Shown here piece by piece: positions 1 to 13,391 of a DNA stretch of 64,000 nt (positions within the stretch are counted from its first letter, which is position 1; each line of letters starts with the position of its first letter). The notes under the pieces were generated by a model. That model saw only the letters and a list, made by a program, of their open reading frames with translations. It was not told the DNA's origin and made no database searches. Origin of the DNA: Calliopum simillimum (taxonomy: Eukaryota > Arthropoda > Insecta > Diptera > Lauxaniidae); NCBI GenBank assembly GCA_951812925.1, contig OX638369.1:47735061-47799060 (forward strand), written 5' to 3'. Made by a program: the position numbers and the translations under genes.

Positions 1-339
1 GAATAATCATAAATAACGTTTGAAAAATTAAAAACTTTAGTACAACAATTTTAAAGCTTATTGAAATAGCTTTCATATGACACTAAAGTTTTTAATATTC
101 ATCCAAGCGTTTCCAACTTATACTGGTTCTGCTAAAACTACTTTTCACTCAAATTTTTTTGGAAACTTTTTGGTGCAAACTTTTGATTTTCCAAATCCAC
201 AAAAATGATTAAAGACATTTTTTACTTTATAAAGTAAAGCATTAACATCAATTTCACTGCTGCAATTGCTTCTTTTTCTTCCTTTGCAATTGCTGTTTCT
301 TGTTTATCTTTTTTTTAAGTCAGCTGTCAAAATCCAGTG

Positions 340-560
340 GAAAATGAAAAAAAATGTCTGCGATTTATGGAAAAAAGCGTTGCCACATGTTTTTTTTTTT
401 TGTGCAAAATGTCTACGAAATTGGAAAAAATCAGCGTTCAGACAGGTTGTTTGCGCAAAATGTCAAAGATATGGGAAAGACTCAGCGTTGCCAGATGTTG
501 TTTTTGTGTAAAATGTCAACGCTCTTGGAAAAACATAGCGTTGCAAACTGGTTGGTATGA
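340..560. repeat. Minisatellite, about 52-bp unit, 4 copies
   Basis: Four imperfect tandem copies, each opening with AAAATGTC, continuing through a GGAAAAA block and an AGCGTTGC core, and ending in a T-rich stretch with GTGC or GTGT. Copies start near 344, 397, 449 and 510. The phase keeps short frames open by chance; the translations are low-complexity and I do not regard them as genes. Confidence 0.7.
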
Positions 561-2080
561 AAATACCAACGATATTATACTAAAAAAAGTATCCCTGCAG
601 GAAGGGGAGTTTCCATTCATGAAATATTCACTACTTCCAGTGCTCCTTCCCCGGGAGGGAGAGAATGGAACTCCCTAAAGATTTACGATAAGGCCCATAT
701 TGTTTTTTAGCTGAAACACCCAAAAAAAAAAAAATATTTTCTATTGTAAATTTCACCCCAATGTAAAAATTTAAGTTTTCATTTTGGATAAAACTTGTTG
801 TTCCAAGGTCATCATGAAATCACGCAAGGAGCTATTTTCTAAAACATTTTAAGGTAAGCGTACCGAATTACGGCATGTTAAGGTACTCTCTACTTCTAGA
901 ACGATTCCAAGTCTTACAGCTCAATTTTGAGATCGGGTATATGATTTTTCATAAAGATTGATTTAACCGGAGTTGATAAGTGCTAAATTTGAGCATAATA
1001 ACCCCTTCATAATGATAATTCTTTATACTTTTAGTAACACCGCATTTGTCCCCGATTCCGGACTTAATATTGTGTTGAACCTTACTCCGTAAGCACATGC
1101 ACCTAACTCAGTGCTAACTTAAAATTTGATTTATCTAAAATATCAAATTTCTTAATTTTATATACATACTTTAAAATTTATTTAACTTTAATTCTGCTTA
1201 CATGTTCTTCTTTTCTTGAAGTAACATTTGTAAGTACATATTACAAATGAAGGAGTCAACTAAATAAAAATAGTCACGGAATTAGTTTCACTTGCACAAA
1301 TTTATGCACGATATTCCGGCAGTAAGAATTCATAGCATATCTGAAACTTGTTAGAGAATTGTTCACATTGTATACAATTATTTATAGTTTTGAAATAGAA
1401 AATCATATCACTCCTATTAGAAAAGTTTGCTTATTTCGTGACAAAAAAATTTTTAGTATATTTTACAACGATCAATAGTTTATTTTCGAAAATTGAAACT
1501 CCTTTATTTTCCTAATTACGTGATAGTCACAGAATAACGTTCACTCGTAGAAAATAATGCACCTAATTCCGGCAGAAATAAAATCATAGTTTTCTTTATA
1601 AAAAATGGTTAACTTTGCTTTAACAATATTAGAAAAAGATTTTCAAATTTAATTTTAATTTCTTGGCATGTACTCAAAGTATGGAGTATGTTTTGTTTCA
1701 AAAATATTTGAAGCTGCGTTTAGTTTTCTTATTTTTCAACAAAAAGGAAAAACTGATGGAATTAGGTACTAGCCCGTTATTCGGTTCATTTACCTTAAGC
1801 ATTTATATCCCGTTCTTATGGGTTTTTTTGGCCTCTTTTCAAAAAAAAAGAAAAAAAGGGAGTTGTAATGGGTTAGTTCTACAAAGATGTTCTACAAAAA
1901 ATTTCATTAGGCGAGAAATATTTAAAACTTCAGAATAATGAGTAAAAAAAGTAATAAAAATGCAATAAATATGAATAAATTAATGAACTTTATTTGCTAA
2001 ATTCTCATTTTTGCATTTTATTACATTTGTTACGCATGATTCTTAAGTTTTAAGCATTTCTCATATTTTATGACACAATA
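561..2080. other. Gene-free AT-rich stretch
   Basis: No coding region, RNA gene or clear mobile element seen. A short imperfect hairpin lies at about 606-676, where GGGAGTTTCCATTC is mirrored by GAATGGAACTCCC. The rest is AT-rich sequence with homopolymer runs. Confidence 0.5.
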
Positions 2081-2290
2081 CACACGGAAAAAACTAAACC
2101 GTAAAAAATTCATTTAGAATTCCAGTAATTTTTACTGATTTTTTCAGTAACTGTGTGCCCGTAAAGAAAAACCGTAATTTTTACGGTCTAGACGACGCTC
2201 TTACCACTCGCTTATTGTTTAATTTAAATTATTTTTTAATAAATTTTTTTTACAATCTCAATCAATAATAATTGGAATGTATTCTAGGCA
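2081..2290 (-). repeat. SINE-like dispersed repeat, copy 1 (tRNA part mostly lost)
   Basis: It aligns with the reverse complement of 13705-14026. Shared blocks are CACGGAAAAAACTAAACC, a TTTTTACTGATTTTTTCAG core, a GCCCGTAAAGAAAA block and a distal TTTAATTTAAATTATTTTT block. Where copy 2 has a tRNA-like segment with A and B boxes, this copy keeps only a shortened remnant (GACGCTCTTACCACT). It is therefore a deleted member of the same family in the opposite orientation. Confidence 0.6.
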
Positions 2291-3498
2291 AATATTGCAG
2301 AGCTCACTGGCATTTTTTCATGCGAAAAATTTCATACTTATATCGTATGACTTATTCCGAGCTTTTTTGAGATTGTGATCAAATAAAAAGCGCAACAACC
2401 CGAGATTTTGTATAAATCGACGGTGGGCGACCTCTAAATGACCTTCAAAAAAGTTGACACCCTATTTCAGACTTTTGTGTTTAATCGCGAATTTAAAACT
2501 TTTTTTTTTGCGTCAGTCTACTATGCAAGCTTTTTTTATGAAATTCGGTAGGTAGGTGCCAAACATAAATACCATAGACTGGTCCTTGTAGACCATTTCA
2601 CAACATAGCCATGCGACGATGAAATGCAATGTTCTATTAAACCTTGAGGTAATACAGAAGGTATCGGCTTGGTGGGACGTCTGAAGCACTGTGCATAAAA
2701 TTACTTAGCATTACAGCTGCATTAATTGATTCAATTTCACTAAGTTCATTTAAATAAAAAAAATACGGAATGCGAATTTCTTCATTGATAAGAATTATCA
2801 AAACAAATTAATAGCTTCATTTTATCAAAAACCAACCACCACTTTTATACATATGAACAAAACGCTATAAATAGATTAACTTATTAAATTTGTGTTCAAC
2901 ATTTGTTGTTAAAGACTCAAAATATAAGAAAACATATCAATTGCGTTCACTAAAAACTTATCGCCTCTTGACGTCAACGTCAAACTCCACAGGAATGCAT
3001 TCACAGTCACTCGTACTGCTGCATGCGCCAAAGAACAAAGCAAAATTATAGTGAGACGAAATATGAAACTTTTAAAACACTCAACAATTACGTACGTACT
3101 GTAAAGTAAAACTTATTTAAGTACTTTATTATAAAAATACAACACAAACGGCAGTAGCAACAACAACAAGAAGTACAACAAAATTACTACTCCAAAAATT
3201 ACAAAGAAACACAAAAAAGAGGGGAGTATCCGTGATCAAGAGTTGCAAACGATTCAATAAAGAAGAGATAAAAAAAGAAACAAAATATTCAATACCGAAT
3301 ACTCGACAGAAAAGATAAACAAATCAGAAACACTATAGACGAAGAAAGTGCAATATGGTGGCCAGTTAAAAATATTTTCACGTTATCTGTACGAGTAAGC
3401 CGGTGCACAGTGGTCCCAAAGTGAGTTTTCTGTATCAAAATTGTTTGCCCGCTTGACGACGCATCGTAGAAATATTTCAGTGATAGGGGTTTACAGAT
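2291..3498. other. Gene-free AT-rich stretch
   Basis: No coding region or RNA gene is supported. Some CAACAA-type simple sequence lies near 3155-3180. No recognisable terminal repeats. Confidence 0.4.
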
Positions 3499-4431
3499 AA
3501 CACAGGTTTACAAAAAAAAATGTCATGGCGTTTTGACCAGACTATGTGTTTCCTAGGGACTTTGATGAATCCTGAATCCGAGTCCCGGGTTCGTTTTTAT
3601 CTAGAACGTCTGAGAAAAAAGATTTCAAGGTCATATGGAGGTCAAAATGAGATTCATGTGTCGTTTAGTGATAAATTCGCTAAAATTCTGAAACTAATTT
3701 TTAATCATTGAGCTCTTAGGTCTTAAAAAGAATATGTGATCAAAAAGGGTATTTCGGATCTAGTTTCGGAGATATAGCCTTCGGAAGATCAGAATATATA
3801 TCTTCTATGAAAACCGCTATAAGTTGGGAACCCCTGAATGGATTTGAAAAATATTGGTGTCATATGAAAGGTATTTTGTTGTTGTTGTTATTTTTGTTGT
3901 TGTTGTTGTTGTTATTTTTATTGTTGTTTTTGTTGCTGTTGTTGTTTCAGTTGCTGTTGTTGTTTCAGTTGCTGTTGTTGTTGGTGTTGTTGATTTATTT
4001 GTTGTTGTTATAGAAAATTTCACAAAATTTCATAAAGCTCTTATCTCGAAAACTAAGAATCCAATTAAAAATATGCTCAAAACATTTATATAGGCTATCA
4101 AAATACCTTTCATATGACACCAATATTATAGCGGTTTTTATAGAAGATATATCCAGATCTTCCGATGGCTATATCTCGAAACTAAGTCCGAGATACCCTT
4201 TTTGATCATATATTCTTTTAAAGAACTAAGAACTCACTGATAAAAATTAGTTTCATAATTTTAGCGAATTTATCACTAAACGACACATGACCTCCATATG
4301 ACCTTGAAATATTTTTTCTCAGACGTTCTGGAAAAAAACGGACCCGGGATTCGGATTCAGGACGTCAAAGTCCCTAGGAAACACATAGTCTGGTCAAAAC
4401 GCCATGACATTTTTTTTTGTAAACCTGTGTT
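3499..4431. mobile_element. Foldback (long inverted repeat) element with GTT-repeat loop
   Basis: Arms of about 350 bp (3499-3870 and 4085-4431) are near-perfect reverse complements. The left end reads AACACAGGTTTACAAAAA and the right end is its mirror. The arms share blocks such as GTCATGGCGTTTTGACCAGA and the CATATGACACCAATATT segment. The centre (about 3878-4012) is a (GTT)n-rich microsatellite. Flanking TAA at 3498-3500 and 4431-4433 is a possible target duplication, one base out of register with the arm ends. No transposase is encoded, so it is non-autonomous. Confidence 0.8.
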
Positions 4432-4491
4432 AATTACACAGGGAATAAAATAAGCTACCGTTTTTTTAAAGAGCAAATCGATATGACCACC

Positions 4492-5413
4492 TTTGTTGGG
4501 GCTCAAACTCGAAAAATCGAAAATGGAAAATTTATAAAAATCTACAACTCAAGAACCATTCATTCGATTTTTGTAAAGTTTTTTTAATGGGTAGATATGT
4601 TGCTCATTAAGGTTTTATGAAACTAATTTTTTCAAAATGCCCTCAGCTTTGTCCGGGATAGTAAAAATCTTAATAACTCGGGAACCATTAACCCTATTTG
4701 AATGGTTTTTATTTTAATGCGTAGACATGTTACCCAGTGAAGCTTGGTAATATTTATATTTCAAAGTTCCCTCGGCTTCATCCGGGATATTAAAGATTCT
4801 TAATATCTCGGGAACCAATAACCTGATTTGAGTGATTTTTCTTCGGCAACGTCCGGAATATTAAAATAAATTATACCCCCTAATTTAACTTTCGAGACGT
4901 TTCAAGGTTGCAAAGCTTTGCTTGAAAGTACATTTTATGGATTTGTATATAATAAGGAATTTCAATAATAAAAAAAAAAATAATCAAAGCAACTTTTTTT
5001 AATTTTTAACTAACTATCCCGGAAGTTGCCGAGGAAACTTAAAAAATAAATTCCACAAAACCTCACTGGGTGACATATCAACGCTTAAATCGGACCAATT
5101 GGTTCCCGAGTTATTAAGGTTCCCGGACAAAGCCGAGAGAATTTTGAAAAAATATGTTTCACAAAATCCCACAGGACAACATATCTACCCATAAAAAAAA
5201 TCATTCAAATCGGGTTAATAGTCCTCGAGTTATTTATATTTTTACTATTCCGGAAAAAGCCAAGGGAATTTGGAAAAAATAAGTTTTACAGGATCTAAAT
5301 GGGCAACTTATCTACCCATTAAAAAGAAATTCACAAAAATCGGATAAATGGTTCTCGATTTGTAGAATTTTATAAATTTTCCGTTTTCGACTTTTCGGGT
5401 TTGAGCCCCAAAA
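4492..5413. mobile_element. Foldback element with internal repeats in each arm
   Basis: The ends mirror each other: GGGGCTCAAACTCGAAAA on the left, its complement ending GGGTTTGAGCCCC on the right. Each arm contains successive diverged units of roughly 150-170 bp with a CTCGGCTTCGTCCGGGATA-like block, a TAATAACTCGGGAACCA block and an AATGGGTAGATATGTT block. Left-arm units lie near 4620, 4760 and 4840; inverted units lie near 5020-5330. No coding capacity. Confidence 0.7.
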
Positions 5414-7984
5414 ATGTTGACATGTTGTATGTTAGTAAAAAAAAAGATAAAAATTAATAGTATTGAAGAATTTGGCATTTATAGACCAATGAAAGTATCG
5501 AAAAATTACAATAGCATTGACAAGTAAGTTAGTTAATTTATTGAGCCTTTAAATCAATAACAATAGTACATAATAAAAATAGTAACGGTGGAAGGATACA
5601 TAGAATTGATTAGCATTGACAACTCTGCAAAGGACCGAAAAAAAAGGAATCAAAACTTTTCAAAGTAAGTTAACTCCAAATTTGTTTCATTGAAATGGTC
5701 CATAAATGGCAAAGGAAAGAAAGAAAAGTATGTGTAGTAATAAGCTTGGAAAATGGGAGTTGCCCGTCTTTCCAAAAAATTTATTCATCCTGTCTCTGAA
5801 ACCATTTAACGCAGATAGATGAAATTTGATACATATACTTAGTATATACCTACATGAATGAGGTTTGATGCATGTTCGGAAATACATAAAACAAAACTTT
5901 TGGAGATAAAATATTAATTTTTTGACAAATTTTTAGCTTTTCGGCCCCGAAGAAAGGAACATATCTCAGACATAAGATACTTATAATAAGCGTATTATTA
6001 AGCTATACAGAATTTTGAAAATTGTTGGAGTATAAGCAGTAATGCTGTGTAGTTCTAAGAAATTACATTAATCTATGTACCACGCCCTCTTGACCGAATT
6101 CAATTAGTTTTGCTCAGATCTTGCACTAACTGTTTGAAGTATCTGCGCTAAATTTAGTTTCATAACTTCAAATAACACTTGCACTACAGAACTTAAGTAA
6201 ATTTTGCTTGTATGGAATACATCACGTGAAATTTGGTTGGATTACCTCAAAAAACACTATCAGAATATCGTTTTAAAACTTTTGCTTTTCAAAAAAGCTC
6301 GAATTGCTCGTATAGTTACGAATTTTTTTTTTAAAAGCTATTTAGTTTCTCTGTCTGGTCCAATATGTAAGTTTTTGATTTCAAAATGTAGGCGTGACCA
6401 TTGCGCTCAAAAGTATGAAGAGTTTTTCTTTTTTTGTCTTTGTTTTAAGCTTTGTTTTTGCTAATTTTTTCAAGAAATCGAGATTTAAAGAAACTGGGAT
6501 AGACCCATTTAAAAAATTTTTCAGATTTGAAATCACCGCTTTTTTCTTCATCATTTGGCTTTTTTTTTTAATTTTGACGGTATAATAATCATGGTTAACA
6601 TGGGGAATAAATTTTAGCAAGGATTGAATCAAAATGGAAATTCCCTTTAATTACTCAATTTCCAAACAAATTTTCCCGATTAATGATAGTCATCTTTATG
6701 ATTTTGATAATTTATTAAATATAAAATTATCTATGACTAAAGCAAGTGCTTTGACACTTAAATCTAAAATTTTTGGCAAAAGTGGAGATAATCGAATTGT
6801 ACTGTGAACGGCTCAAATATAACATTTGAAATTTTTTTATTTCAACCAATTAGAAGAGAACAAAGCAGCAAACTTGTGTGAGCAGACGAATTATGTTTTA
6901 TTTTAAACTATGCATTCTATTGTTAAATAGTCAATTAAAAAAAAAGTATACATCCACATATTAAAGAACAAAAGCCATTTAAGATAGACTTTGCGAAAAC
7001 TTTCACGTTTTTTTAGTTTTTACATTATAATTAATAATTTACATAAATGCTATTAACGATGTGATCTTTTAACCACATTAACATACATCTATTATTTCAA
7101 ATGTAGCCAAACAGCTTCTAAAAGTATAACATCTTTCGATTTTTTTTTTTACATATACCATTTTTGCTTTTTAAATTAAGCACGAAAGGCATTATTCAGC
7201 TAACAAAAATACTTTATTTCTTGTAGGTTGAGGTTTAGAGACAGTGAAATAAAATTTTTTAATGAAAACATTTAATTTATTGCCGGATATATAATCATGA
7301 CGACATTTTTTGCAACTGTAACAACTCAAATATGAGAGTTTTTTTTAAATATTTGAAATGGGCATTTCCATGGTGTCGCACGTGATTGTCGAACACATTT
7401 GAAGTAAAAAAAAAGTCAAAAAAGATCGGCTTAACTTATAGCTCTTAATTAGCCCTATAATTAGTGCTAAGTTTGATTTTGGGCAATTTTTCGATTTCAA
7501 GATAGTTGCAAAAAACCAAGGCGGTCGCACGGGACAAAAACAGAAGTGGTTTTCGTGGCCAACAATACAAACGACGATTTCAGGGAAACCTGAGGCAATA
7601 TTTCAATGCGGCCAAGATTTCTGCTAAATGGACAAATATAACAAAATGAATTATTGATATATTTGTTAAGATCTTAAACTTGTAAAAAAATCAACGCCTT
7701 TTAACAAGAAGTGTAATTTCTTCCAAAGTCAAATATTCGAAAAAATCGAGTTTCATGAGGTTTTTATCAAAAAAAAATTTTCGGTGATAAATTTCCATAA
7801 CCAAGTTAATACCATCTAATAGCTCAATAAATAGAGAATAAACTCTGAAAAATTCAAACCATTCGCTTTAGTATTAACGGTATGTTAATATACCAGTTTC
7901 AAACATGCACTCAGTTTTGCTCGCCAGTGTAGGTTCACCTTATCTTGTTAAGTTGACGTGGCATCACCAATTTTTCAAACGGAT
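5414..7984. other. Gene-free AT-rich stretch
   Basis: Read on both strands. Open frames here are short, T/A-rich and without protein-like composition. No terminal repeats or RNA genes recognised. Confidence 0.4.
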
Positions 7985-8285
7985 GTCATTTGTCTTTATA
8001 TTTTTTACATGTGTACCAAATCTCATAAATTATGAATTTTTTCTTTTGGGGGGCACATTTTCCACGTGAAAAATTATTTGTCCTGGCGCTCCGTACACAT
8101 GTATCAAATCTCATTTATGTGCGTTAAATATTTTCAGAGATATGATGAAGTGATTTTTCCGGGGGCGTGTTACCCCTATTTTTCCCAATTCACATTATTT
8201 GTCTTCGTGCTTTTCACATATGTACCAAATCTCATCCATGTACGTTAAATAGTTTCAGAGATTTGATGATTTAAATTTTTGGCAC
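7985..8285. repeat. Degenerate tandem repeat, unit about 125-130 bp
   Basis: Three diverged copies of a unit containing TTTGTCTT, ACATGTGTACCAAATCTCAT, GTACGTTAAATA and TTTCAGAGATATGATGA blocks. Related single or double units occur at about 44495-44670 and 59345-59400, so the family is dispersed. Confidence 0.6.
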
Positions 8286-11200
8286 ATGGTTTACCTTTCT
8301 GTAGAAATGCAGAAATAGAAACTTTAAAATTTTTTTTTTTTTTTTTGTTTCTTATCCTTTTTAAGCCCGTTATTTATTTCTATTTAAGTTTTGTCCAAAT
8401 TTCGAGAATAACTCCTGGATTTTGAAGAACGTCTTGAAAACGATGAATTGAACTCAGCGTCGCCTTTGTAAAAAATCACATTCTTTATGAACGTATGTAT
8501 CACGGCGGTGAAATAGCGGCGCGTTCGATCTAAACATGCGTATTCAGTTGAAATTCTTGCAGATAGTTTTTCTTTGGGGTTTTCTGAGAACTTTGGAAAA
8601 AAATTAAAATAGTCTGTCGGGCCGTTTTTGCCATTGGGATTTCTCAAAAACGGCTGTAAAAATTTTGACCATGCAATGCTCTCAGAAACTTATTCAGAAG
8701 CAAACACGTGGCTAGTCAGATTTGGAATTTAGTTCTTTTGAGTCTTGATGTGATATCTCTGCCCGAAACCAGGTACTACTTATCATTCAACTCCCATATG
8801 AAACTTAAAAATTTTTTACAGAACTTTTGTTTAGTTCATCAATTTCTTCGAGTTGAAATTTCTCTGTTTTAAATTTTCTGCTTCATAAATTTTCACGTTT
8901 ATGCATTTTTCTCTTTTTATTGTTATCTTTCTAAGTATTTTTTTTTATGTTTCCTTTCTTTTTTGAAGTGTCATTTCAGTCTCAGCTCAGCCTCTATTTA
9001 AGTTTCAGCCTAACCCAACATCAACTTGAACTCGCATTGTATGGCAATCAACAAATAACAACAACTACAACAATAATGACTAATTTATACGTAAGTATGT
9101 ATAGTTCAAATATAGTAAAAGTTCATTGGCCAACTATAACAACAACAACAACAACAAAAGTGACTACTTCATCGTCATCATCAACATCTTCCGCAACAAC
9201 AACAACAGCAGCTACATATAATATAATTATAATAACAGCAACAACAAATGAAAGAGAAAAGAAACAACAAATTGTTGATATATATTTTTATATGTAGGAC
9301 ACTTTAAGAGTTGCGTTTATTGGCTTCTTCGTCGTCGTCGCCTTCGCCTTCAGCTTTTTTTTTTTTAAGTGTCGAATCGGAAGTAATTATGACATCTTTT
9401 AATTGCATAGAACTGGTGGCGCCATTTATCTATGGCGCTTAGAAAGAAAAAAAAATGACATTTTTATGAAGAACCAATATCTATAAATATGTAGGTAGAA
9501 AATAATACACTCAGCCGAAACCATATAAATATTTTTACCAAGTGAAAATCAAATACCTACCAGGAGAGTGAAAACTACAGTTAAACACATAAATTTACAA
9601 ATCCGCCAAATACGTGACAAATTTACGAGTACGATGCAACACAGTGCCAACATTGGGATGTTTTTAAGGAAACTTTAAGAAAAAGTATTTAAAGTTTTCA
9701 TTTTTAAACGGTTAAGAATGTGACAAGAAAATTTTTAAGCAATTGCACAATAGTCGGCATGATGAAGGCTTAGTTGTTAAATATTTCTTTCCAATTTAAT
9801 ATTAAGTTTATACTAATTACTGTTTAAAATATTTAAAAATATAGACACGAAGGGTAGTGCCGATTGGAAAGCAACTTTGAGGTTTCGCGCCCCTCAAAAT
9901 CGTCCCACCAGTTAAGAACCACTGCTAGAAAGATTAAATTTTTGTATTTGTATGGTATAGTTAATGCTGCTTGGAGACATTCGAATGAGTCTTTCATACA
10001 ATAATATGCAAAGTTTTTAAATGGATGTTTCATCCAAAATAAATAGATATTTTAACTTTATCACATCTTTTAATCAAAAACGATTGATTCTATTTTCTTG
10101 TATTTTCATAAGGGATCGTCCGTAAATTATGTAACGCAAAATCTAAATAATTCCTTACAAATTTCATAATGTTCGAAATAATTGGAAAAAATTTAATTTA
10201 AAAGAAATAACTATGTACATACAAAAAAACTCATGGCTCATTTAGGGTTTTATTTTTCAGGACCTGTTTTGGGTTATCAAGACATAAAAACAGCATGGTG
10301 AAATTTGTTCTAAGTTTTGCTCGTCTAAATGTTCGGCAATAGTGTTTGATTAACTGAAAAATTATCACACAAGTAAAGCATTGCACATTCGCATAAACTT
10401 TAAGTCTGTCTGTTGCATCACATGAAAGCATTTAAAACTATCACTTGCGAAATTGCGCAAATGTATTGCACAATTAATTCTCTTTGATATCTCTGTCTTT
10501 GATATAGTTATTCCATTTATTTATTTCACACATACCAGTAGATAAAAGATGAACACCACATGACAAAAAACATAATAATAAAATTATCACTATCATCATT
10601 AAACTCTTGACGACCCCAGCAGCTTCCATGAGGCAGAACAGAAAAAAAAAATACCATTGACGACATTCGCAAATTTCGCACACTGCGAAAAGAAGAAGTT
10701 CAGCAGAGAGAAAAACATATGTTTTTCCATTTGGTTTATTTTTTCCACGCGTCACAATGACGACGGCCGCTCTCTAGACGCAACTTTGGTATCATCAATT
10801 GTTGTATGTGTATCATCAGCACAGTATCAGTGGCACCAGTAAAGCACACCATAAAGTCACATAACAGTGGAATCTCCACCATTGAAATACAGTCGTAAAG
10901 TGTGGAACAGCTACCCACCAGGCATAGAAATTGGAAGGTATTTTCGTAAATTTTCAATGAAAATTAATATACTCGAAATTATTACGTATCTCTTAAACTA
11001 TTGCATCAAAATTACTCTTGAATATCGTATTTTTAATGTCGTTAAGCATAAAAAGTTCAGTTTTGACGAAATTTTGTTTAAACAAATTTTGTGCCGAGTG
11101 GGTATTTATACGTTTTTGTATGCTAACACCACCCTCCCCCCCACTTTTCTCCGTTTTCAACATAGCTAGTAGATATTATTTTTATTTTCCTAATAGCAAT

Positions 11201-11581
11201 GCAACGTCAACATAGCGTTTCATTTGCTACCGCACAGTTGAACCAAATCGTATGCTAATTACCCTGAGAGAAATTATGTGAAAAGTGAACAAATTTAAAA
11301 AAAAAAAATTTTTAAGTAAAAACTTCTTTGTCCGCGTTAATGTCAAAATTTCAAAAATGCGTTACATTTTTGCGATACTTTCTATGATATTGCACTGTAT
11401 CTCGCAAGTATTGGTGAATCAAGATTCCCGAAGAATTTTCTTAAACTGCAATAGAGAATGCACGGCAGTCTGAGAAAATTCCCCGGGAATATCACTCATA
11501 CGTCAAGTTGTGCCATGTGAAATACATATATGTATCTAAAATAAGTTTATTTTAGTTTAGAAAGACATTATTGTACTCGTA
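8286..11581. other. Gene-free stretch with CAA/ACA simple repeats
   Basis: About 9050-9250 is rich in CAA/ACA and TCA/GCA triplets, which produces a Thr-rich open frame by composition alone. A sequence reading GGGATCGTCCGTAAATTATG near 10111 resembles a DNA-transposon end, but no partner end was found. No gene is supported. Confidence 0.4.
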
Positions 11582-11908
11582 GGGTAAGGGAGGGAAAAAT
11601 GGACTACGTGGGTAATATGAACCACATGGTTATTTTCCACTGCATACATAGGATTTACCGTTATTCATGTTCAAACTTTACGCTAATACCTAACGCTTAT
11701 AATAGTGCGATTTTAGCGTTCGGTGAAGTTGCATGTTGCTGTGAAGTTGTTTTTTCTAAAAAAAACTTTTAGTGATACATTTTTTCTAGTGAGTAAATAT
11801 GATTATATCACTTTGAAGACATCGTGTTTTTAAATAAATCATTAAATATATTAAGTAAGTTTAAGAAGTGAATACCATTTATAATTTATGAGCTCAAATT
11901 AGTTCATT

Positions 11909-12399
11909 GGTTACCGGACATAATACCAACGGACATAGTCCCCATTTCGTAAATGAGGATTATGTCCGAAAATACCCCTACTCTTATGAAAAATTACTGT
12001 AGCTAGCAAATTAGGTGTTGTATATAATATAGACTGATTCGCGGCCGAAGGCCGCCGCGAAGCCGGTATTGGCTTTTTGGGAGTTTTAAATACTGAGCTG
12101 CGGCCGCAGGCCGCCCACTTACCCCTACCCATATGTAAAATTACTTTGGCTAGCAAACTAGGTGTTGGATATATTATAGACTGATCAGCGGCTGAAGGCC
12201 GCCGCGGAAACGGTATTGGAATTTTTGGGAGTTGTAAATCCTGAGCTGTTTCTGTTGTCAATAACAAAATATCGTTATGGGGACTATGTCCGTTTTTTCG
12301 TGAGGATTATGTTCGAAACACTTGCGGACATAATCCCCATTTCGTGAATGGGGATTATGTCCGTGGGGATTATGTCCGTGGGAACTATGTCACGGCACC
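11909..12399. mobile_element. Nested element with 9-bp target duplication (Mutator-like?)
   Basis: Flanked by identical TAGTTCATT at 11900-11908 and 12400-12408. The sister element at about 37109-37118 has a single, uninterrupted site (TAAGTTCATT). Ends are GGTTACCGGACATA and the mirror of GGTGCCGTGACATA. Near both ends GGACATAATCCCCAT-type motifs recur in both orientations. The interior has two direct copies of a unit of about 100 bp (12000-12105, 12150-12248) with GC-rich GGCCGAAGGCCGCC cores. A 9-bp duplication suits Mutator/Phantom/Rehavkus-type elements; that family call is inference. Confidence 0.75.
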
Positions 12400-12756
12400 T
12401 AGTTCATTCACCACAAGAGTTTTTGATAAAAAAAAAACCATTGATTTCACCAACACATGCTGTGGGTAATATGGACCACTAAAGAAAAAAGCCTAAAAAA
12501 CAAATGTATTTATCATCTTCTTCAGATGGGGAATCTAGCTGCAGTTTTCATGACGAGTCTCATGGTTATTATTTGTAATTCGTAAACTAAAAAGGCAAAG
12601 AAGATGAAAAATGCATATAATGCAATTTGTAATCTGACGTTCTTTGAGTCATGAAAAATGTGTCGGATGTGGAAGTGACATTTTTATATGCAACTTCTGT
12701 ACCAAATTAACATGTGGGGCAATATGGACTATATAGTCCATATAACACTATACTTT

Positions 12757-13391
12757 TTATACCCTACACCTAGGGTATATTCACTTTGTCGTTCCGTTTG
12801 TAACGCAGAGAAGGAGGCGTGGCAGATATAGAAAAGTATATATATTCTGGATCAGCGTCACCTCCTGAGTCGATATAGCCATGTCCGTCTGTCTGGCTGG
12901 CTGGCTGCGTGTGGAAATACACTTTTTGGGAAAACTAAGCAAGATAATTCAATGACATTTGGTGCACAGCCTTTGGCGTCAAAGTTAGCTCGGGGGATTG
13001 AAAATGAGCGAAATCGGCCAACGGACACGCCTACCGCCCGTACAAAAAATATATTCAAAATGGAACTTTTTGAGTTTTTTTACACGATAAATACATATAA
13101 ATACTACGAATTGTAAGCGCAAGCTCTGAACAAAAACCAGGAATATTCGGACAAGAGGGCGTGGCACCTCCCATATAAGCAAAAACTTCAAAACGCTATA
13201 CTGAAAGCGTTTTTTGAGATAATCAAACTAAATTTCACTCAAATGCTAAGAACTATAAATTCAAACTCTGAGAAAAACTGGGTGAATTCGGACAAGAGGG
13301 CGTGGCACCTCCCATATAAGCAAAACTTTCAAAATACTGCTGTGTAGGGTATTTAATGTTTGGCCATGCCAAAGGTAACATCCTTACTAGT
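12757..13391. mobile_element. Nested dispersed repeat with CCCTACAC ends
   Basis: A block of about 630 bp absent from the sister element, where the flanks join directly near 37480. The left end carries TATACCCTACACCTAGGGTA, a small palindrome; near the right end GTGTAGGGTATTT is the inverse motif. Inside are a GAGTCGATATAGCCATGTCC segment followed by CTGTCTGGCTGGCTGGCTG, and two direct copies of a GACAAGAGGGCGTGGCACCT unit (about 13151 and 13300). Similar sequence is, to my knowledge, a common dipteran dispersed repeat, but I cannot name it. The duplication is not resolved. Confidence 0.65.

Noticed and set aside
3807..4093. Leu/Val-rich and Thr-rich open frames
   Set aside because: They are translations of the GTT microsatellite in the foldback loop.
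8947..9297. 116-codon Thr/Ser-rich frame
   Set aside because: Driven by ACA/TCA triplet repeats; no conserved segment.
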